Notes: generated by a model from the sequence alone, not told the origin. 64,000 nucleotides of DNA from Microtetraspora glauca (GCA_000721275.1 JOFO01000014.1:62001-126000), one strand, 5' to 3'. Shown: positions 25,701-35,099, counted from the stretch's first letter. Program-made: numbers and translations.

Positions 25701-26569
25701 CGATCCCGGCGGGACGTGCCGGGGGTGTCGAGGAAGGCGGTGACCGTGCGGACGAAGGCGTCCGGGTCGTCGATCCACGGGTAGTGCCCGGCGCCGGGCT
25801 GGACGACCGGTTCGGCGGCCGGGAGCAGAGCCGCCGTCGCGGCCGCCGCCGCGGGCGTGGGCCCCGCGTCCCGCTCGCCCGCCAGCACCAGCACCGGCGC
25901 GGTCAGCGCGGTGAGGGCGCGGCGGGTCACTTCCGGGTCGTAGGCGCCGTCGCCGTGGTAGGCGACGGCGGCCTCCCAGTGGGTCTGCCGGGCGCCTCCG
26001 GCCGCGTGGGCGCGGGCGGCGGCGTCCCAGCGGCCGTACGAGAACGGTGCGGCGGCCTCGTACACGCGCGGCAGCGGTGTGCCGGGCCCGATCGCCTCGA
26101 GCGCGGCCCGGGCCTCGGGGTACCAGTCCTGGCCGGCGAAGGCCGCCACCGCCCGGTCCCACTCCTCGTCCGTGGCCGACAGGCCGAGGGCGCGGGTGAC
26201 GGAGGCGACGAGGACGAGGGACCGGATCCGCGCGGGGTGCGCGGCGGCGTAGAGGAGGGCGAGGTTGCCGGCCGCCGAGTGGCCGAGGAGGTCCACGCGT
26301 TCCAGGCCGAGGTGGGCGCGGAGGGCCTCGACGTCGGCGACCTGCCGGTCGCAGCGGTAGCTCCCGGGGTCGGCGGGGACGGCGCTCGCGCCCGTGCCGC
26401 GGGCGTCGAGCAGGACCAGACGGCGGTGGGCGGAGAGCCCGCCGAGGTCCCCGAGGTAGACCGCGTCCCGCATCGGACCGCCCGCCAGGCACACCAGCGG
26501 CTCCCCCTGCCCGAGCACCCGGTAGTGGAGCGCGGTCCCGTCATACGTCGTGAACGTCGGCATGGCCAT
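25697..26569 (-). CDS. Alpha/beta-fold hydrolase (proline-iminopeptidase-like)
   Basis: 290 residues. VCLAGGPMRDAVYLGDLGGL and VLLDARGTGAS are typical of the proline iminopeptidase/haloperoxidase branch. The nucleophile elbow is LLGHSAAGNLALLYAAAHP (Ser in GHSAG). The Asp lies in LVLAGERDAGPTP and the His in VQPGAGHYPWIDDP, so the triad is complete. No signal peptide is present, so it is cytoplasmic; the substrate is unknown. Several Met codons cluster at the start (26575, 26569, 26563) and none has a clear Shine-Dalgarno sequence; 26569 was chosen. The stop codon is part of a CTAG tetranucleotide shared with the convergent acyl-CoA synthetase gene. Confidence 0.88.
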   Translation of the reverse strand: MAMPTFTTYDGTALHYRVLGQGEPLVCLAGGPMRDAVYLGDLGGLSAHRRLVLLDARGTGASAVPADPGSYRCDRQVADVEALRAHLGLERVDLLGHSAAGNLALLYAAAHPARIRSLVLVASVTRALGLSATDEEWDRAVAAFAGQDWYPEARAALEAIGPGTPLPRVYEAAAPFSYGRWDAAARAHAAGGARQTHWEAAVAYHGDGAYDPEVTRRALTALTAPVLVLAGERDAGPTPAAAAATAALLPAAEPVVQPGAGHYPWIDDPDAFVRTVTAFLDTPGTSRRDR

Positions 26570-26687
26570 GATCATCCCGGCTGCCGCGGGCGCCCCGCAA
26601 ACGGATTCGGGCGCCCCCGGAGCCCCGGCCGGGGCGCGGTACGGTGGGCAGATCGTCCCTCCCGAACCGTGAAGGAACCGTTCCCCC

Positions 26688-27503
26688 GTGCCCGAAACCC
26701 GGGATGCCGCGCTGCGCGGTGACTGCGCGCAGTGCTTCGGTCTGTGCTGCGTGGCCCTGCCGTTCGCCAAGTCCGCCGACTTCGCCGTGAACAAGGCGAC
26801 CGGCGACCCCTGCCGCAATCTCCAGGACGACTTCCGGTGCGGGATCCACGCACGGCTGCGGCCGGGCGGATTCCAGGGCTGCACGGTCTACGACTGCTTC
26901 GGGGCCGGGCAGCGGGTGTCGCAGGCGACCTTCGGCGGGGTGTCGTGGCGGGAGGCTCCGGAGACCGCCCGGCAGATGTACGACGTCTTCCCGGTGGTAC
27001 GCCAGCTCCACGAACTGCTGCGCTACCTGACCGAGGCGCTGCGGCGGCCCGCCGCCCGGTCCCTGCACGGCGACGTGCGGGCGGCGCTGGCGCGGGTCGA
27101 GGCGCTGGCCGGCGCGCCGGCCGCCGAGCTGGAGAAGCTGGACGTCGGGCCCGTGCGCGCCGAGGTCAACCCGCTGCTGCTGCGGACCAGCGAGCTGGTC
27201 CGGGCCACGGCCGGCGGCACCCCGCGCAGCCGGCGGGGTGCGGACCTCATCGGGAAGCGGCTGCGCGGGGCGAAGCTGCGGGGCGCCGACCTGCGCGGCG
27301 CCCTGCTGATCGCCGCCGACCTGAGCGGCGCGGACCTCACCCTCGCGGACCTGATCGGCGCCGACCTGCGCGACGCGGACCTCTCCGGCGCCACCCTCAC
27401 CGACGCGCTGTTCCTCACCCAGCCGCAGCTGAACGCGGCGCGCGGCGACGCCCGGACCGTCCTCCCGGAGGGCTTCGAGCGCCCCGCGCACTGGGCCGCC
27501 TAG
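26688..27503 (+). CDS. Pentapeptide-repeat protein with Cys-rich N-terminal domain
   Basis: 271 residues. The N-terminal 70 residues contain at least eight Cys: CAQCFGLCC, then DPC, FRCGIH, GCTVYDC. This layout resembles the YkgJ-type metal- or Fe-S-binding fold (CxxCxxxCC plus later Cys). Residues 190-245 are pentapeptide repeats of the A(D/N)LxG type (RGAKLRGADLRGALL, LSGADLTLADLIGADL), which form a right-handed beta-helix. The middle is helical. Such fusions are seen in actinobacteria but have no assigned function. GTG 26688 begins MPETRDAALRGD; AAGGA lies about 12 bases upstream. The final stop shares CTAG with the convergent AfsR-like gene. Confidence 0.82.
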   Translation: MPETRDAALRGDCAQCFGLCCVALPFAKSADFAVNKATGDPCRNLQDDFRCGIHARLRPGGFQGCTVYDCFGAGQRVSQATFGGVSWREAPETARQMYDVFPVVRQLHELLRYLTEALRRPAARSLHGDVRAALARVEALAGAPAAELEKLDVGPVRAEVNPLLLRTSELVRATAGGTPRSRRGADLIGKRLRGAKLRGADLRGALLIAADLSGADLTLADLIGADLRDADLSGATLTDALFLTQPQLNAARGDARTVLPEGFERPAHWAA

Positions 27504-30500
27504 GCGGCCTCCTCCGGCGCCGCCGCGCCGCGGGCGTACTCCTCCTCGTACGCCTCCGGGCCCAGGGCCGCCCGGGCCCGGGCGGTGATCCGCAGCACGT
27601 CGTCGTGCTCGCCCTCCGGGAGCGGCACGCCGACGCCGGCGCGGGTGGCGGCGGCGGCGCCGAGCAGCCGGGCCGCGCGGGCGGCGTCGCCCGCGAGCGA
27701 GACGGCGCCGGCCAGACCCTCCATGCCGAGCGCGAGTGCGCGCGGGTCGCCCGTCGCCCGGGCGGCGGCGAGGCCCGAGGTCTGCAGCTCCAGGGCCCGC
27801 TCCGCGTCACCGCGCAGCTCGGCCGCGAAGCCCAGCTCGGCCAGGATCAGCGCGGGCATGCCCGGTTCGTAGCCCATCCGCCGGTGGGTGTCGAGGACGT
27901 TGCGCATGTGGGCCTCGGCGGCGTCGAGGTCGCCCTCGCGGCGGGCGCCCATGCCGAGCCCGATCTCCGCGTACTGCTCGCCGAAGCTGTCGGTCTGCTC
28001 GACCGCGATCCGCCGGGCCCGCTCGTGGAACTCCCGCGCCCGCCCGTACTCCCGGGTGAGCAGTGCGATCCGGCCGAGGCCGGACAGCTGGAACGACACC
28101 TCGCGGCGCAGGTCCAGGCGCTCGGCGATGTCCAGGCAGGTCCGGTGGAGTTCCGCGGCGTACGCGTACTCCCCCACGATCTCCGCGCGCGTCTGGAGCG
28201 GCACCATGGCCTGCAACCGGCCCCACTCGTCGCCGAGTTCGCGGAACAGCTTTAGGCTCCGCTCGCCGTCGCGCAGCAACGCCGGGAAGTCGCCGCGGAG
28301 TTTGGCGTGGAAGGAGCGGGTGGCGAGGGCCGCCGCCGTGCCCCAGCGGTCGCCCAGCTCCTCGAAGCGGGCGAGGGCCCCGTCGACCAGGGCGGCGCTC
28401 GCCTCGGCGTCCCCGATGCCGTAGAGGTGGGAGCCGAGGAACCACGCGGCGCGCGCCTGTTCCAGCGGGTCGTGCACGGTCTCGTACGCCCGCAGGGCGG
28501 AGCGGTACTCGGCGAGCGGGTCGGCGCTGCCTCCCGAGGCCAGCCGGACGCCGCCGAGCCAGGCCGCGGCACGGGCGCGGAGCGCGGCGGGCGCGGGGCC
28601 GGGCACGGCGAGGGCGGCGGCGAGCGAGCGCTCGGCCTCGGCGGCCCGGCCGCGCAGCCGCCAGTACCAGCTGAGCGCGGTCGCGAGGCGGAGCGCGGTC
28701 TCCGCGTCCCCGGCCGCGACCGCGGAGTCGAGGGCGCCGCGCAGGTTCGCCGTCTCGTCGTCGAGACGGCGGAGCCAGGACGCCTGTGCGGCTCCCCGCA
28801 GCAGCGGCTCGGCCCGTTCGGCCAGCCGCAGGTAGTGGGCCCGGTGCGCGGCGCGTACGGCCTCCGTCTCGCCGGCCTCGCGCAGCCGCTCCCCGGCGTA
28901 GGCCGCGACCGATTCCAGGAGCCGGTAGCGCACGCCGCCGTCGGGGCCCGCGGGGGCGGCGACGACGAGGGACGCGTCGACCAGCCGGGACAGCAGGTCG
29001 ACGACGTCGGCGGGGTCCGGCCCCGGGCCGGGGACGCCCGCCGTGACCTCCTCGGCGGCGTCCAGGGCGCAGCCGTCGGCGTGCACGGCGAGGCGGCGCA
29101 GGACGGTCCGCTCGCCGGGGCCGAGCAGGTCCCAGCTCCAGTCGAGGACCGAGCGGAGGGTCCGCTGGCGGGCGGGCGCGTCCCGGGAACCGACGGCGAG
29201 CAGCCGGAAGCGGTCGTCGAGCCGGTCCGCGACCTCGCGGACGCCGAGGGCACGCACGCGCGTGGCGGCCATCTCCAGGGCGAGCGGGATGCCGTCGAGC
29301 CGCCGGCAGATCGCGGCGACGGCGCCGGCGGTGGCCGCGTCCAGGGTGAAGCCGGGCGCGGCGGCGGTGGCCCGGGCGACGAACAGCTCCACCGCGCCGA
29401 ACCGGCCCGGGTCCGCCGGATCCAGGGACTCCCCCGGCCGCGGGCGGGGCAGCGGCGCCACCTCGTGCAGGTGCTCGCCGGTGAGCCCGAGCGGGACCTG
29501 GCTGGTGGCGAGGATGCGCAGCGCGGGCGCGGCGGCGAGCAGGCGGGCGGCCAGCGCGGCGACGGGCTCGACGACGTGCTCGCAGTTGTCGAGGACGAGC
29601 AGGACGGGGGCCTCGCCGAGGGCGCGGGCGATCCGGTCGACCGGCGGGAGCGGGTCGGTGCCCGGGGCGGGCGGCACGTCGTCGCGGACGCCCGCGGCGC
29701 GGCCGACGGCCTCCCGGACCTCGGCGGAGGCGGTCTCCCGCCGGCCGTCCGCGGCGCGGTCGAGGGCGGCGAGCTCCACCAGCCGCACCCCGCCGGGGAA
29801 CGCCGTCGCGGCGCGGGCGGCGACCGCGAGGGCGAGACGGGTCTTGCCGACGCCGCCGGAGCCGGTGAGGGTGACCAGCCGTCCGGTACGGAGCAGGGCG
29901 CCGAGCTCCTCGACGGCGGCGTCGCGGCCGATGAGCCCGGTGAGCGCGGCGGGGACGGGCGCCGCGGGGACGGCCGGCGTGCCGGAGGGCGCCGGTGCGG
30001 GGCCGGTGCCGGCGGGCGGCGCCGGGTGGGGCGGGGCGGGGGCGAGGCCGGGGGCCTGGGTGAGGATCGACCGGTGCAGGGCGGCGAGTTCGGGGCCCGG
30101 GTCGACGCCCAGCTCCTCGGCGAGCCGGGTCCGCACCTCCTCGTACCCGGTCAGCGCCTCGCTCTGGCGGCCGGCGAGGTAGAGCGCGCGGAGGTGGACG
30201 GCGCGCAGCCGCTCCCGGAGCGGGTGGAGCGCGACCGGGCCGCCGAGTTCGTCGGCGACCTCGGCGTGCAGGCCGAGGGCGAGGCGGGCCTCGGCGCGCT
30301 CCTCCAGGACGGAGAGCCGCTGCTCCTCCAGCCGGGCGGCGGTGGCGCGGGCGAACTCCTCGTCGGCGAAGTCGGCGAGCGCGGGGCCGCGCCACTCGGC
30401 GAGCGCGTCGCCGAGGAGGGCCGCGCGGGCGGCGGGGCCGGTGGCGGTCCTGGCCCGCTCGGCGAGGGCGCGGAAGCGGTCGGCGTCCACGCTGCCGGGC

Positions 30501-30790
30501 GGGGCTTCGAGGACGTACCCGGGCGGCCGGGAGACGAGCAGCCGCCGGGCCCCCGGTTCGGCCTCCTCCAGGGCCCTGCGCAGCCGCCACACCTTGTTCT
30601 GGAGGACGCCGGCGGGCCGCGCCGGCGGATCGTGCGGCCACACCTCGCCGACCAGCCGGTCGGCGGGCACGACCTCCCCGCGGTGCGTCAGGAGGCAGGC
30701 GAGCAGGGCGCGGACCTTCGCCTCGGGGACGGTGATCTCGGCCCCGTCGTCCGTCCACACGGCCAGCGGCCCCAGCACCCCGAAACGCAT
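27500..30790 (-). CDS. AfsR/SARP-like transcriptional regulator with NB-ARC and TPRs
   Basis: 1096 residues. Residues 1-95 are an OmpR-type winged helix (MRFGVLGPLAVW, VLQNKVWRLRRAL). Residues about 100-245 are the bacterial transcriptional activation domain (ADFADEEFARATAARLEEQ, GRQSEALTGYEEVRTRLAEELGVDPGPELAAL). A Pro/Ala linker leads to a STAND ATPase with GSGGVGKTRLALA near residue 309 and LLVLDNCEHV. The rest is TPR. This is the AfsR architecture: DNA binding plus ATP-driven activation of secondary-metabolite or transport genes. ATG 30790 was chosen; GTG 30799 would add three residues. It is divergent from an MFS exporter 147 bases away, the most likely target. Confidence 0.93.
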   Translation of the reverse strand: MRFGVLGPLAVWTDDGAEITVPEAKVRALLACLLTHRGEVVPADRLVGEVWPHDPPARPAGVLQNKVWRLRRALEEAEPGARRLLVSRPPGYVLEAPPGSVDADRFRALAERARTATGPAARAALLGDALAEWRGPALADFADEEFARATAARLEEQRLSVLEERAEARLALGLHAEVADELGGPVALHPLRERLRAVHLRALYLAGRQSEALTGYEEVRTRLAEELGVDPGPELAALHRSILTQAPGLAPAPPHPAPPAGTGPAPAPSGTPAVPAAPVPAALTGLIGRDAAVEELGALLRTGRLVTLTGSGGVGKTRLALAVAARAATAFPGGVRLVELAALDRAADGRRETASAEVREAVGRAAGVRDDVPPAPGTDPLPPVDRIARALGEAPVLLVLDNCEHVVEPVAALAARLLAAAPALRILATSQVPLGLTGEHLHEVAPLPRPRPGESLDPADPGRFGAVELFVARATAAAPGFTLDAATAGAVAAICRRLDGIPLALEMAATRVRALGVREVADRLDDRFRLLAVGSRDAPARQRTLRSVLDWSWDLLGPGERTVLRRLAVHADGCALDAAEEVTAGVPGPGPDPADVVDLLSRLVDASLVVAAPAGPDGGVRYRLLESVAAYAGERLREAGETEAVRAAHRAHYLRLAERAEPLLRGAAQASWLRRLDDETANLRGALDSAVAAGDAETALRLATALSWYWRLRGRAAEAERSLAAALAVPGPAPAALRARAAAWLGGVRLASGGSADPLAEYRSALRAYETVHDPLEQARAAWFLGSHLYGIGDAEASAALVDGALARFEELGDRWGTAAALATRSFHAKLRGDFPALLRDGERSLKLFRELGDEWGRLQAMVPLQTRAEIVGEYAYAAELHRTCLDIAERLDLRREVSFQLSGLGRIALLTREYGRAREFHERARRIAVEQTDSFGEQYAEIGLGMGARREGDLDAAEAHMRNVLDTHRRMGYEPGMPALILAELGFAAELRGDAERALELQTSGLAAARATGDPRALALGMEGLAGAVSLAGDAARAARLLGAAAATRAGVGVPLPEGEHDDVLRITARARAALGPEAYEEEYARGAAAPEEAA

Positions 30791-30936
30791 GCCGCTCACC
30801 CTAGATCACGCCGCCGGCGGCGGGACCGGGAACGGACCGGGAGCGAACCGAGAGGGGACCGAGAGCGCCTCCCGGCAGGGTCGTCCCCGAGGTCAACGAG
30901 ACCATCTCTCCCCCGGTTCAGCAGGAAGGGACGACC

Positions 30937-32466
30937 ATGTCCGTCATCTCACCGATGGACGCCCCGCCGCGCGCGGGGCGCCGGGAGTGGGCGGGGCTCG
31001 CCGTGCTGGCGCTGCCCACGCTGCTCATCTCGCTCGACCAGAGCGTGCTGTTCCTGGCCCTGCCCCACCTCACGGAGTCGCTGCGGCCGACCGGCACCCA
31101 GTCCTTGTGGATCATGGACGCGTACGGGTTCCTCATCGCCGGCTTCCTCATCACGATGGGCGCGCTCGGCAACCGGATCGGGCGGCGCAGGCTGCTGCTC
31201 GTGGGGGCCGTGGCGGTCGCGCTGACCTCGCTGCTCGCCGCGTACGCGACCAGCGCGGAGATGCTGATCGCGGCCCGGGCGCTGCTCGGCGTCGCGGCGG
31301 CCACCCTGATGCCGTCGACGCTGTCGCTGGTCAACAGCATGTTCCGGGACCCGCAGCAGCGCGGCCGGGCGATCGCCGTGTGGGCGGGCTGCTTCATGGC
31401 GGGCACGGCGCTCGGTCCGGTCGTCGGCGGTCTGCTCCTCGAACGCTTCTGGTGGGGCTCGGTGTTCCTGCTCGGCGTGCCGGTGATGCTGGTGCTGCTC
31501 GTCGCGGGGCCCCGGCTGCTGCCGGAGTACACGGAGCCGGGCGGCGGGCGCCTGGACCCGGTGAGCGTCGTCCTGTCGCTGGCGGCGGTGCTGCCGGTGA
31601 TCCACGGGCTGAAGGAACTGGCCCGGCACGGCTGGTCGGTCGTGCCCCTGCTGACGCTCGCGGGCGGGGTGGCGGTCGGCGCGGTGTTCGTAGCGCGGCA
31701 GAAGCGGATCGCGCACCCGCTGCTCGACCTGGGGCTGCTGCGGGGGCGCGGGTTCGCGGCGGCGCTGGCGATCCTGCTGGTGTCGATGATCGCGACGGCC
31801 GGCAGCTACCTCTTCATCACCGGCTACCTCCAGCTCGTCGCCGGCCTGTCGCCGATGGAGGCCGGCCTGTGGATGGTGCCGTCGGCGGTCGCGTCGATCG
31901 TGGCGGCGCAGCTGGCGCCGACGCTGGCCCGGCGCTTCCCGGTGCACCTGGTGGTCGCGGGCGGGCTGCTGGTGGCGGCGGTGGGTTACGGGCTGCTGGT
32001 CCTGGTGGGTCCGGCGGGCGGGATGCCGCTGCTGGTCGCGGGTTTCGTGGCGGCGTTCTTCGGCGGCGGGCCGATCGGCGCGCTGGGCACGGCCCTGGTG
32101 GTGGGGTCGGCGCCGCCGGAGCGGGCCGGGTCGGCGGCGGCGCTGTCGTCGGTCTGCGGCGACCTCGGCGCGGCGCTGGGCGTGGCACTCCTCGGCAGCC
32201 TGGGCACGGCGGTGTACCAGGGGACGGTGGAGGTCCCGGACGGGGTTGCGCCGGGGCTGGCGGAGGCGGTCGGGAACGGCGCGGACGCGGCGCTCGTGGC
32301 GGCGGGGGCGCTGCCGGCGGGCGCGGCGGAGACGGCCGCCCGGGTCCTGGACGCGGCCCGCGAGGCGTACACGAACGGCCTGAACGCGGCGGGCGCGGTG
32401 TGCGCGGTGATCGCGCTGGCGTCGGCGGCCGTCGCGGCGACGGCCCTGCGCAGGGCGTCCGTCTGA
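30937..32466 (+). CDS. MFS drug/proton antiporter, DHA2 (QacA/EmrB) type
   Basis: 509-residue inner-membrane exporter with about 14 hydrophobic segments. LALPTLLISLDQSVLFLALP is TM1 with the conserved D in motif D1. WIMDAYGFLIAGFLITMGALGNRIGRRRLLLVG carries motif A in outline, and the antiporter motif C region is WAGCFMAGTALGPVVGG. Proteins of this type expel hydrophobic cations, dyes or antibiotics in exchange for protons. ATG 30937 has GGAAGGGA about eight bases upstream. Divergent transcription from an AfsR-like regulator is a common self-resistance or export arrangement, but no antibiotic biosynthesis genes adjoin it, so the substrate is unknown. Confidence 0.93.
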   Translation: MSVISPMDAPPRAGRREWAGLAVLALPTLLISLDQSVLFLALPHLTESLRPTGTQSLWIMDAYGFLIAGFLITMGALGNRIGRRRLLLVGAVAVALTSLLAAYATSAEMLIAARALLGVAAATLMPSTLSLVNSMFRDPQQRGRAIAVWAGCFMAGTALGPVVGGLLLERFWWGSVFLLGVPVMLVLLVAGPRLLPEYTEPGGGRLDPVSVVLSLAAVLPVIHGLKELARHGWSVVPLLTLAGGVAVGAVFVARQKRIAHPLLDLGLLRGRGFAAALAILLVSMIATAGSYLFITGYLQLVAGLSPMEAGLWMVPSAVASIVAAQLAPTLARRFPVHLVVAGGLLVAAVGYGLLVLVGPAGGMPLLVAGFVAAFFGGGPIGALGTALVVGSAPPERAGSAAALSSVCGDLGAALGVALLGSLGTAVYQGTVEVPDGVAPGLAEAVGNGADAALVAAGALPAGAAETAARVLDAAREAYTNGLNAAGAVCAVIALASAAVAATALRRASV

Positions 32467-32640
32467 CGACCGCCCGGGTCCGTCGCGGTCCCCGGCCGTC
32501 TCCTCCGGACCGTGCCGGGCCCGCCGGGCGTCGCCGTACGCAACCTTTCCGCGCCGGGCGCGGTCTGATCATCCGCCGGGGCACCACCGGGACGTGCCCC
32601 GGCGGACGCCCACGCCCGGATCCTGCCGCGGAGGACCGCC

Positions 32641-33189
32641 ATGACCGACAGCACCGCCCCCGAGCCCTCGCCGGAGGCCCTGTCCGAGCTGCTGGACGCC
32701 GACCGGACGCGGGCGCTGCGGGCGCTGATGCCGCCGTGGCCGGCGTTCGCGCTGTCGGTGGTCTGCGCCGCCGCGGTGTGGGTGCCGGACGAGGGCGTGG
32801 CGCGGACGGTGGCGGTGCTGTCCGTGCTGGCGCCCGGCGCCTGGGCCCTGCTGCGGAACGGGGCGCTGACCCGGGAGGCGACCGTGTACGCGCCGGACGA
32901 CCCGGAGGACGGCCCCGCCGATCCGGTGCTCGCGGCGCGGGTGGCCGCCCGGATGCTGGTGGTCACGAACGTGGCCGTCTCCGCGGTGCTCGCGGCGGCG
33001 GTGCTGTGGGCGCCGCTGACCTGGCTGCGGGTGCTGCTCGCGCTGTTCTGCCTGTGGGGCGCCGCCGACCTGTTCCGGCAGGCGGGGGCCGCGCGCCGGG
33101 CCCGCGAGGTGATCGCGCGGAGCCGGCGCGAGCCCTGGTACCCGGCGTACCGCGCCCGGATCGCGGCGCGGCGGGCCGTCCTGGGCTGA
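32641..33189 (+). CDS. Small membrane protein, unknown
   Basis: 182 residues with three or four hydrophobic segments (PPWPAFALSVVCAAAVWVP, TVAVLSVLAPGAWALL, MLVVTNVAVSAVLAAAVLW and LLALFCLWGAADLF). An acidic loop, YAPDDPEDGPADP, lies in the middle and a basic tail, RAREVIARSRREPWYP, at the end. I do not recognise a family. ATG 32641 is preceded by GCGGAGGA nine bases upstream. It lies alone, 175 bases after the MFS gene on the same strand and convergent with the DUF5713 gene. No partner is evident. Confidence 0.7.
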   Translation: MTDSTAPEPSPEALSELLDADRTRALRALMPPWPAFALSVVCAAAVWVPDEGVARTVAVLSVLAPGAWALLRNGALTREATVYAPDDPEDGPADPVLAARVAARMLVVTNVAVSAVLAAAVLWAPLTWLRVLLALFCLWGAADLFRQAGAARRAREVIARSRREPWYPAYRARIAARRAVLG

Positions 33190-33213
33190 CAACCCGGCCG
33201 CGGGGCGGGGCCG

Positions 33214-33555
33214 TCACCACGTGCGGGGGGCGATCAGCTCCTCCGGGTCGGCGCCGGCGTAGCCGTACGCGACGGCGACGAACCGGAAGTCGCCGCCTAT
33301 CTCCTCGCGGGCGACGGTCTCGATCTCGCTCCCGGCGGCCTCGAACTCGGCCTCCAGGCGGTTGAACTCCTCCGTCGCCGCGTGCGTGAGCCGGTAGAGC
33401 TCCGGCAGGCCGGCGGGGCGCTCGGCCTCGATCCGCTCGCAGAGCCGGAGCAGGATCTCCCGGCCCTTGTCGACGACGTGGTCGGGGAAGTACCCGTCCT
33501 CGTACAGTCCGCGCAGGAACGCGTGCTCCCCCACCGTGTCGTTGGCGATCCCCAT
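33214..33555 (-). CDS. DUF5713 family protein
   Basis: 113 residues, acidic, helical. HAFLRGLYEDGYFPDHVVDKGREILLRLCERIE at the N-terminus is the DUF5713 signature, and the remainder (LTHAATEEFNRLEAEFEAAGSE) looks like a helical hairpin. Function is unknown; homologues are widespread small cytoplasmic proteins. ATG 33555 is taken because it begins at the conserved region, although the frame is open further upstream. It follows the GNAT gene on the same strand after 70 bases and may be co-transcribed. Confidence 0.8.
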   Translation of the reverse strand: MGIANDTVGEHAFLRGLYEDGYFPDHVVDKGREILLRLCERIEAERPAGLPELYRLTHAATEEFNRLEAEFEAAGSEIETVAREEIGGDFRFVAVAYGYAGADPEELIAPRTW

Positions 33556-33625
33556 GGTCCGCTGGTCCCCTCCCGTGCGTGCGCTCTCTCCTCCCGATGA
33601 TGCCCGGGGGCACCGACAACGCGGC

Positions 33626-34411
33626 TCAGGCGTGCGTGTACGGGGTGGTGGTGGTGAGCGGGACGAAGCCGAGGCGCTGGAGGATGGGGCGGCTGGTGGG
33701 GGCCGCGTCGACCTGGACGTACCGGTGGCCGTGGGCGGCGGCGACGCGGGCGCGATGGGCGACGAGGGCACGGTAGAGGCCCCGGCCGCGCCACGCGCGG
33801 ACGGTACCGCCGCCCCAGAGTCCGGCGAAGTCGGTGCCGGGGTACAGCTCCAGGCGGGCGGCGCTGACGGGGACGCCGTCGGCGAGGGCGAGGACGGCGG
33901 GGACGGTGCCGGGGTCGGCGGCGAGCCGTTCGAGGAGGCGATGGGCGAGGTGGGAGGCGTCGGTGCCGAAGGCCTGTTCGTGGACCCACGCGACCTGCCG
34001 GACCCCTTCCTCGTCGGTGACCTCGCGGAGTTCGACGCCGTCCGGCAGCGCCACCGGGCCGCCCTGCGCGCTCGCCTCGGCGACCAGCAGGGTCTCCGGC
34101 TCCTCGGGGGTGAAGCCGGCCGCGACGAGCCGTGCGGCGAGGTCGGCGGGGCCGTCGTGGCCGTACAGCTTCCACTCGAAGGGGACGCCCCGCGCCCGGA
34201 AGTGGGCGAGCTGGGCGGCGATGGCGGCGTCGGCGGTGCGCGCGTCGAGGCCGGACCAGAGGACGCCGTTCCAGGCGTGGGCGGGGCCGGTCTGGCGGAC
34301 GACGGCGCCGTCGCGTTCGACGCGGCAGCCGGGTCCGTCGGGGCGCGCCGCCTGCCGCAGCTGCCGGTCGTACAGGTCCAGGAGGTGGGGTGCGTGGCTC
34401 ATCGTGGCCAT
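33626..34411 (-). CDS. GNAT-family N-acetyltransferase
   Basis: About 261 residues. The acetyl-CoA-binding region is clear near the C-terminus: GLWGGGTVRAWRGRGLYRALVAHRARVAAAHG (RxxGxG as RGRGLY), followed by PILQRLGFVPL, which is motif B. The N-terminal half (WKLYGHDGPADLAARLVAAGFTPEEPETLL) resembles a degenerate second GNAT unit. The substrate is unknown. Start is ATG 34411 or 34402; neither has a good Shine-Dalgarno sequence, so the true start could differ. DUF5713 lies downstream on the same strand. Confidence 0.85.
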   Translation of the reverse strand: MATMSHAPHLLDLYDRQLRQAARPDGPGCRVERDGAVVRQTGPAHAWNGVLWSGLDARTADAAIAAQLAHFRARGVPFEWKLYGHDGPADLAARLVAAGFTPEEPETLLVAEASAQGGPVALPDGVELREVTDEEGVRQVAWVHEQAFGTDASHLAHRLLERLAADPGTVPAVLALADGVPVSAARLELYPGTDFAGLWGGGTVRAWRGRGLYRALVAHRARVAAAHGHRYVQVDAAPTSRPILQRLGFVPLTTTTPYTHA

Positions 34412-34528
34412 TGAAGGACGGTCGCCGGGCGCGGGCAACGCCTTTTCCCGCGGCGGGGGCCGCACGCCGCTTCCGGTGCCGCGTCCGCCGGCGCCGTGCC
34501 CGCCGGCGCCGGGGCGTCCCTGCGTACC

Positions 34529-35083
34529 TCAGGCGCCGGCGTCGTGCCGGAGCGGGGTGATCTGGTCGATGTCGTAGCGGACGCGGAGCCGGGCGATGGC
34601 GGCGTGGTCGACCTCGCCGCCGTCCCCGGCCTCCGCCAGGATCTCCAACAGCTCCTCGAAGTACCGCTCGTGGTCGGGCGGCGGCGACGCCTGGAAGAGC
34701 ATCCGGGCCGGGGTGCCGGTGGGGTTGGCGAAGGCGTGCGGGCAGCCGGGCGGCACCAGGATGAGGGTGCCCGGGGTGGCCCGGACGACCCGCTGCCCGG
34801 ACGCGGACTCCCAGTCGCGCCAGCTGTCGCGGGTGCGGACGAGCGGTTCGAAGGCGAGGACGTCGAGTTCGCCGTCGAGCAGGTAGAACAGCTCCTCGCT
34901 GTGCCCGTGGGCGTGCGCCCCGACGTCGAAGCCGGGCGGGACGACGACCTCGAAGGTGGAGGCGGCGCGGGAGTGTTCGCCGGTCACCTTGAAGGTGACG
35001 TGCTGGGCGGCGGTGGTCAGGGTGCGGCCGTGGCCGGGCGGGACGACGAGCCCGCCCGCGGCTCCGATGGCGGTGGCTGTCAC
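34529..35083 (-). CDS. Cupin-domain protein
   Basis: 184 residues with a single cupin barrel. FDVGAHAHGHSEELFYLLDGELDV carries the HxHxxxxE-type metal ligands of motif 1, and TPGTLILVPPGCPHAFANP carries the His of motif 2, so it can probably bind Fe or Mn. The C-terminal 45 residues are helical and charged. The GTG at 35083 begins MTATAIGAAGGLV, and AGGAG about 11 bases upstream overlaps the end of the P450 gene. It lies 16 bases after the P450 stop, so the two form an operon and may act on the same substrate, for example as an oxygenase or isomerase step. That role is inference. Confidence 0.88.
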   Translation of the reverse strand: MTATAIGAAGGLVVPPGHGRTLTTAAQHVTFKVTGEHSRAASTFEVVVPPGFDVGAHAHGHSEELFYLLDGELDVLAFEPLVRTRDSWRDWESASGQRVVRATPGTLILVPPGCPHAFANPTGTPARMLFQASPPPDHERYFEELLEILAEAGDGGEVDHAAIARLRVRYDIDQITPLRHDAGA

Positions 35084-35099
35084 GGGGCGCCTGCTCCTG

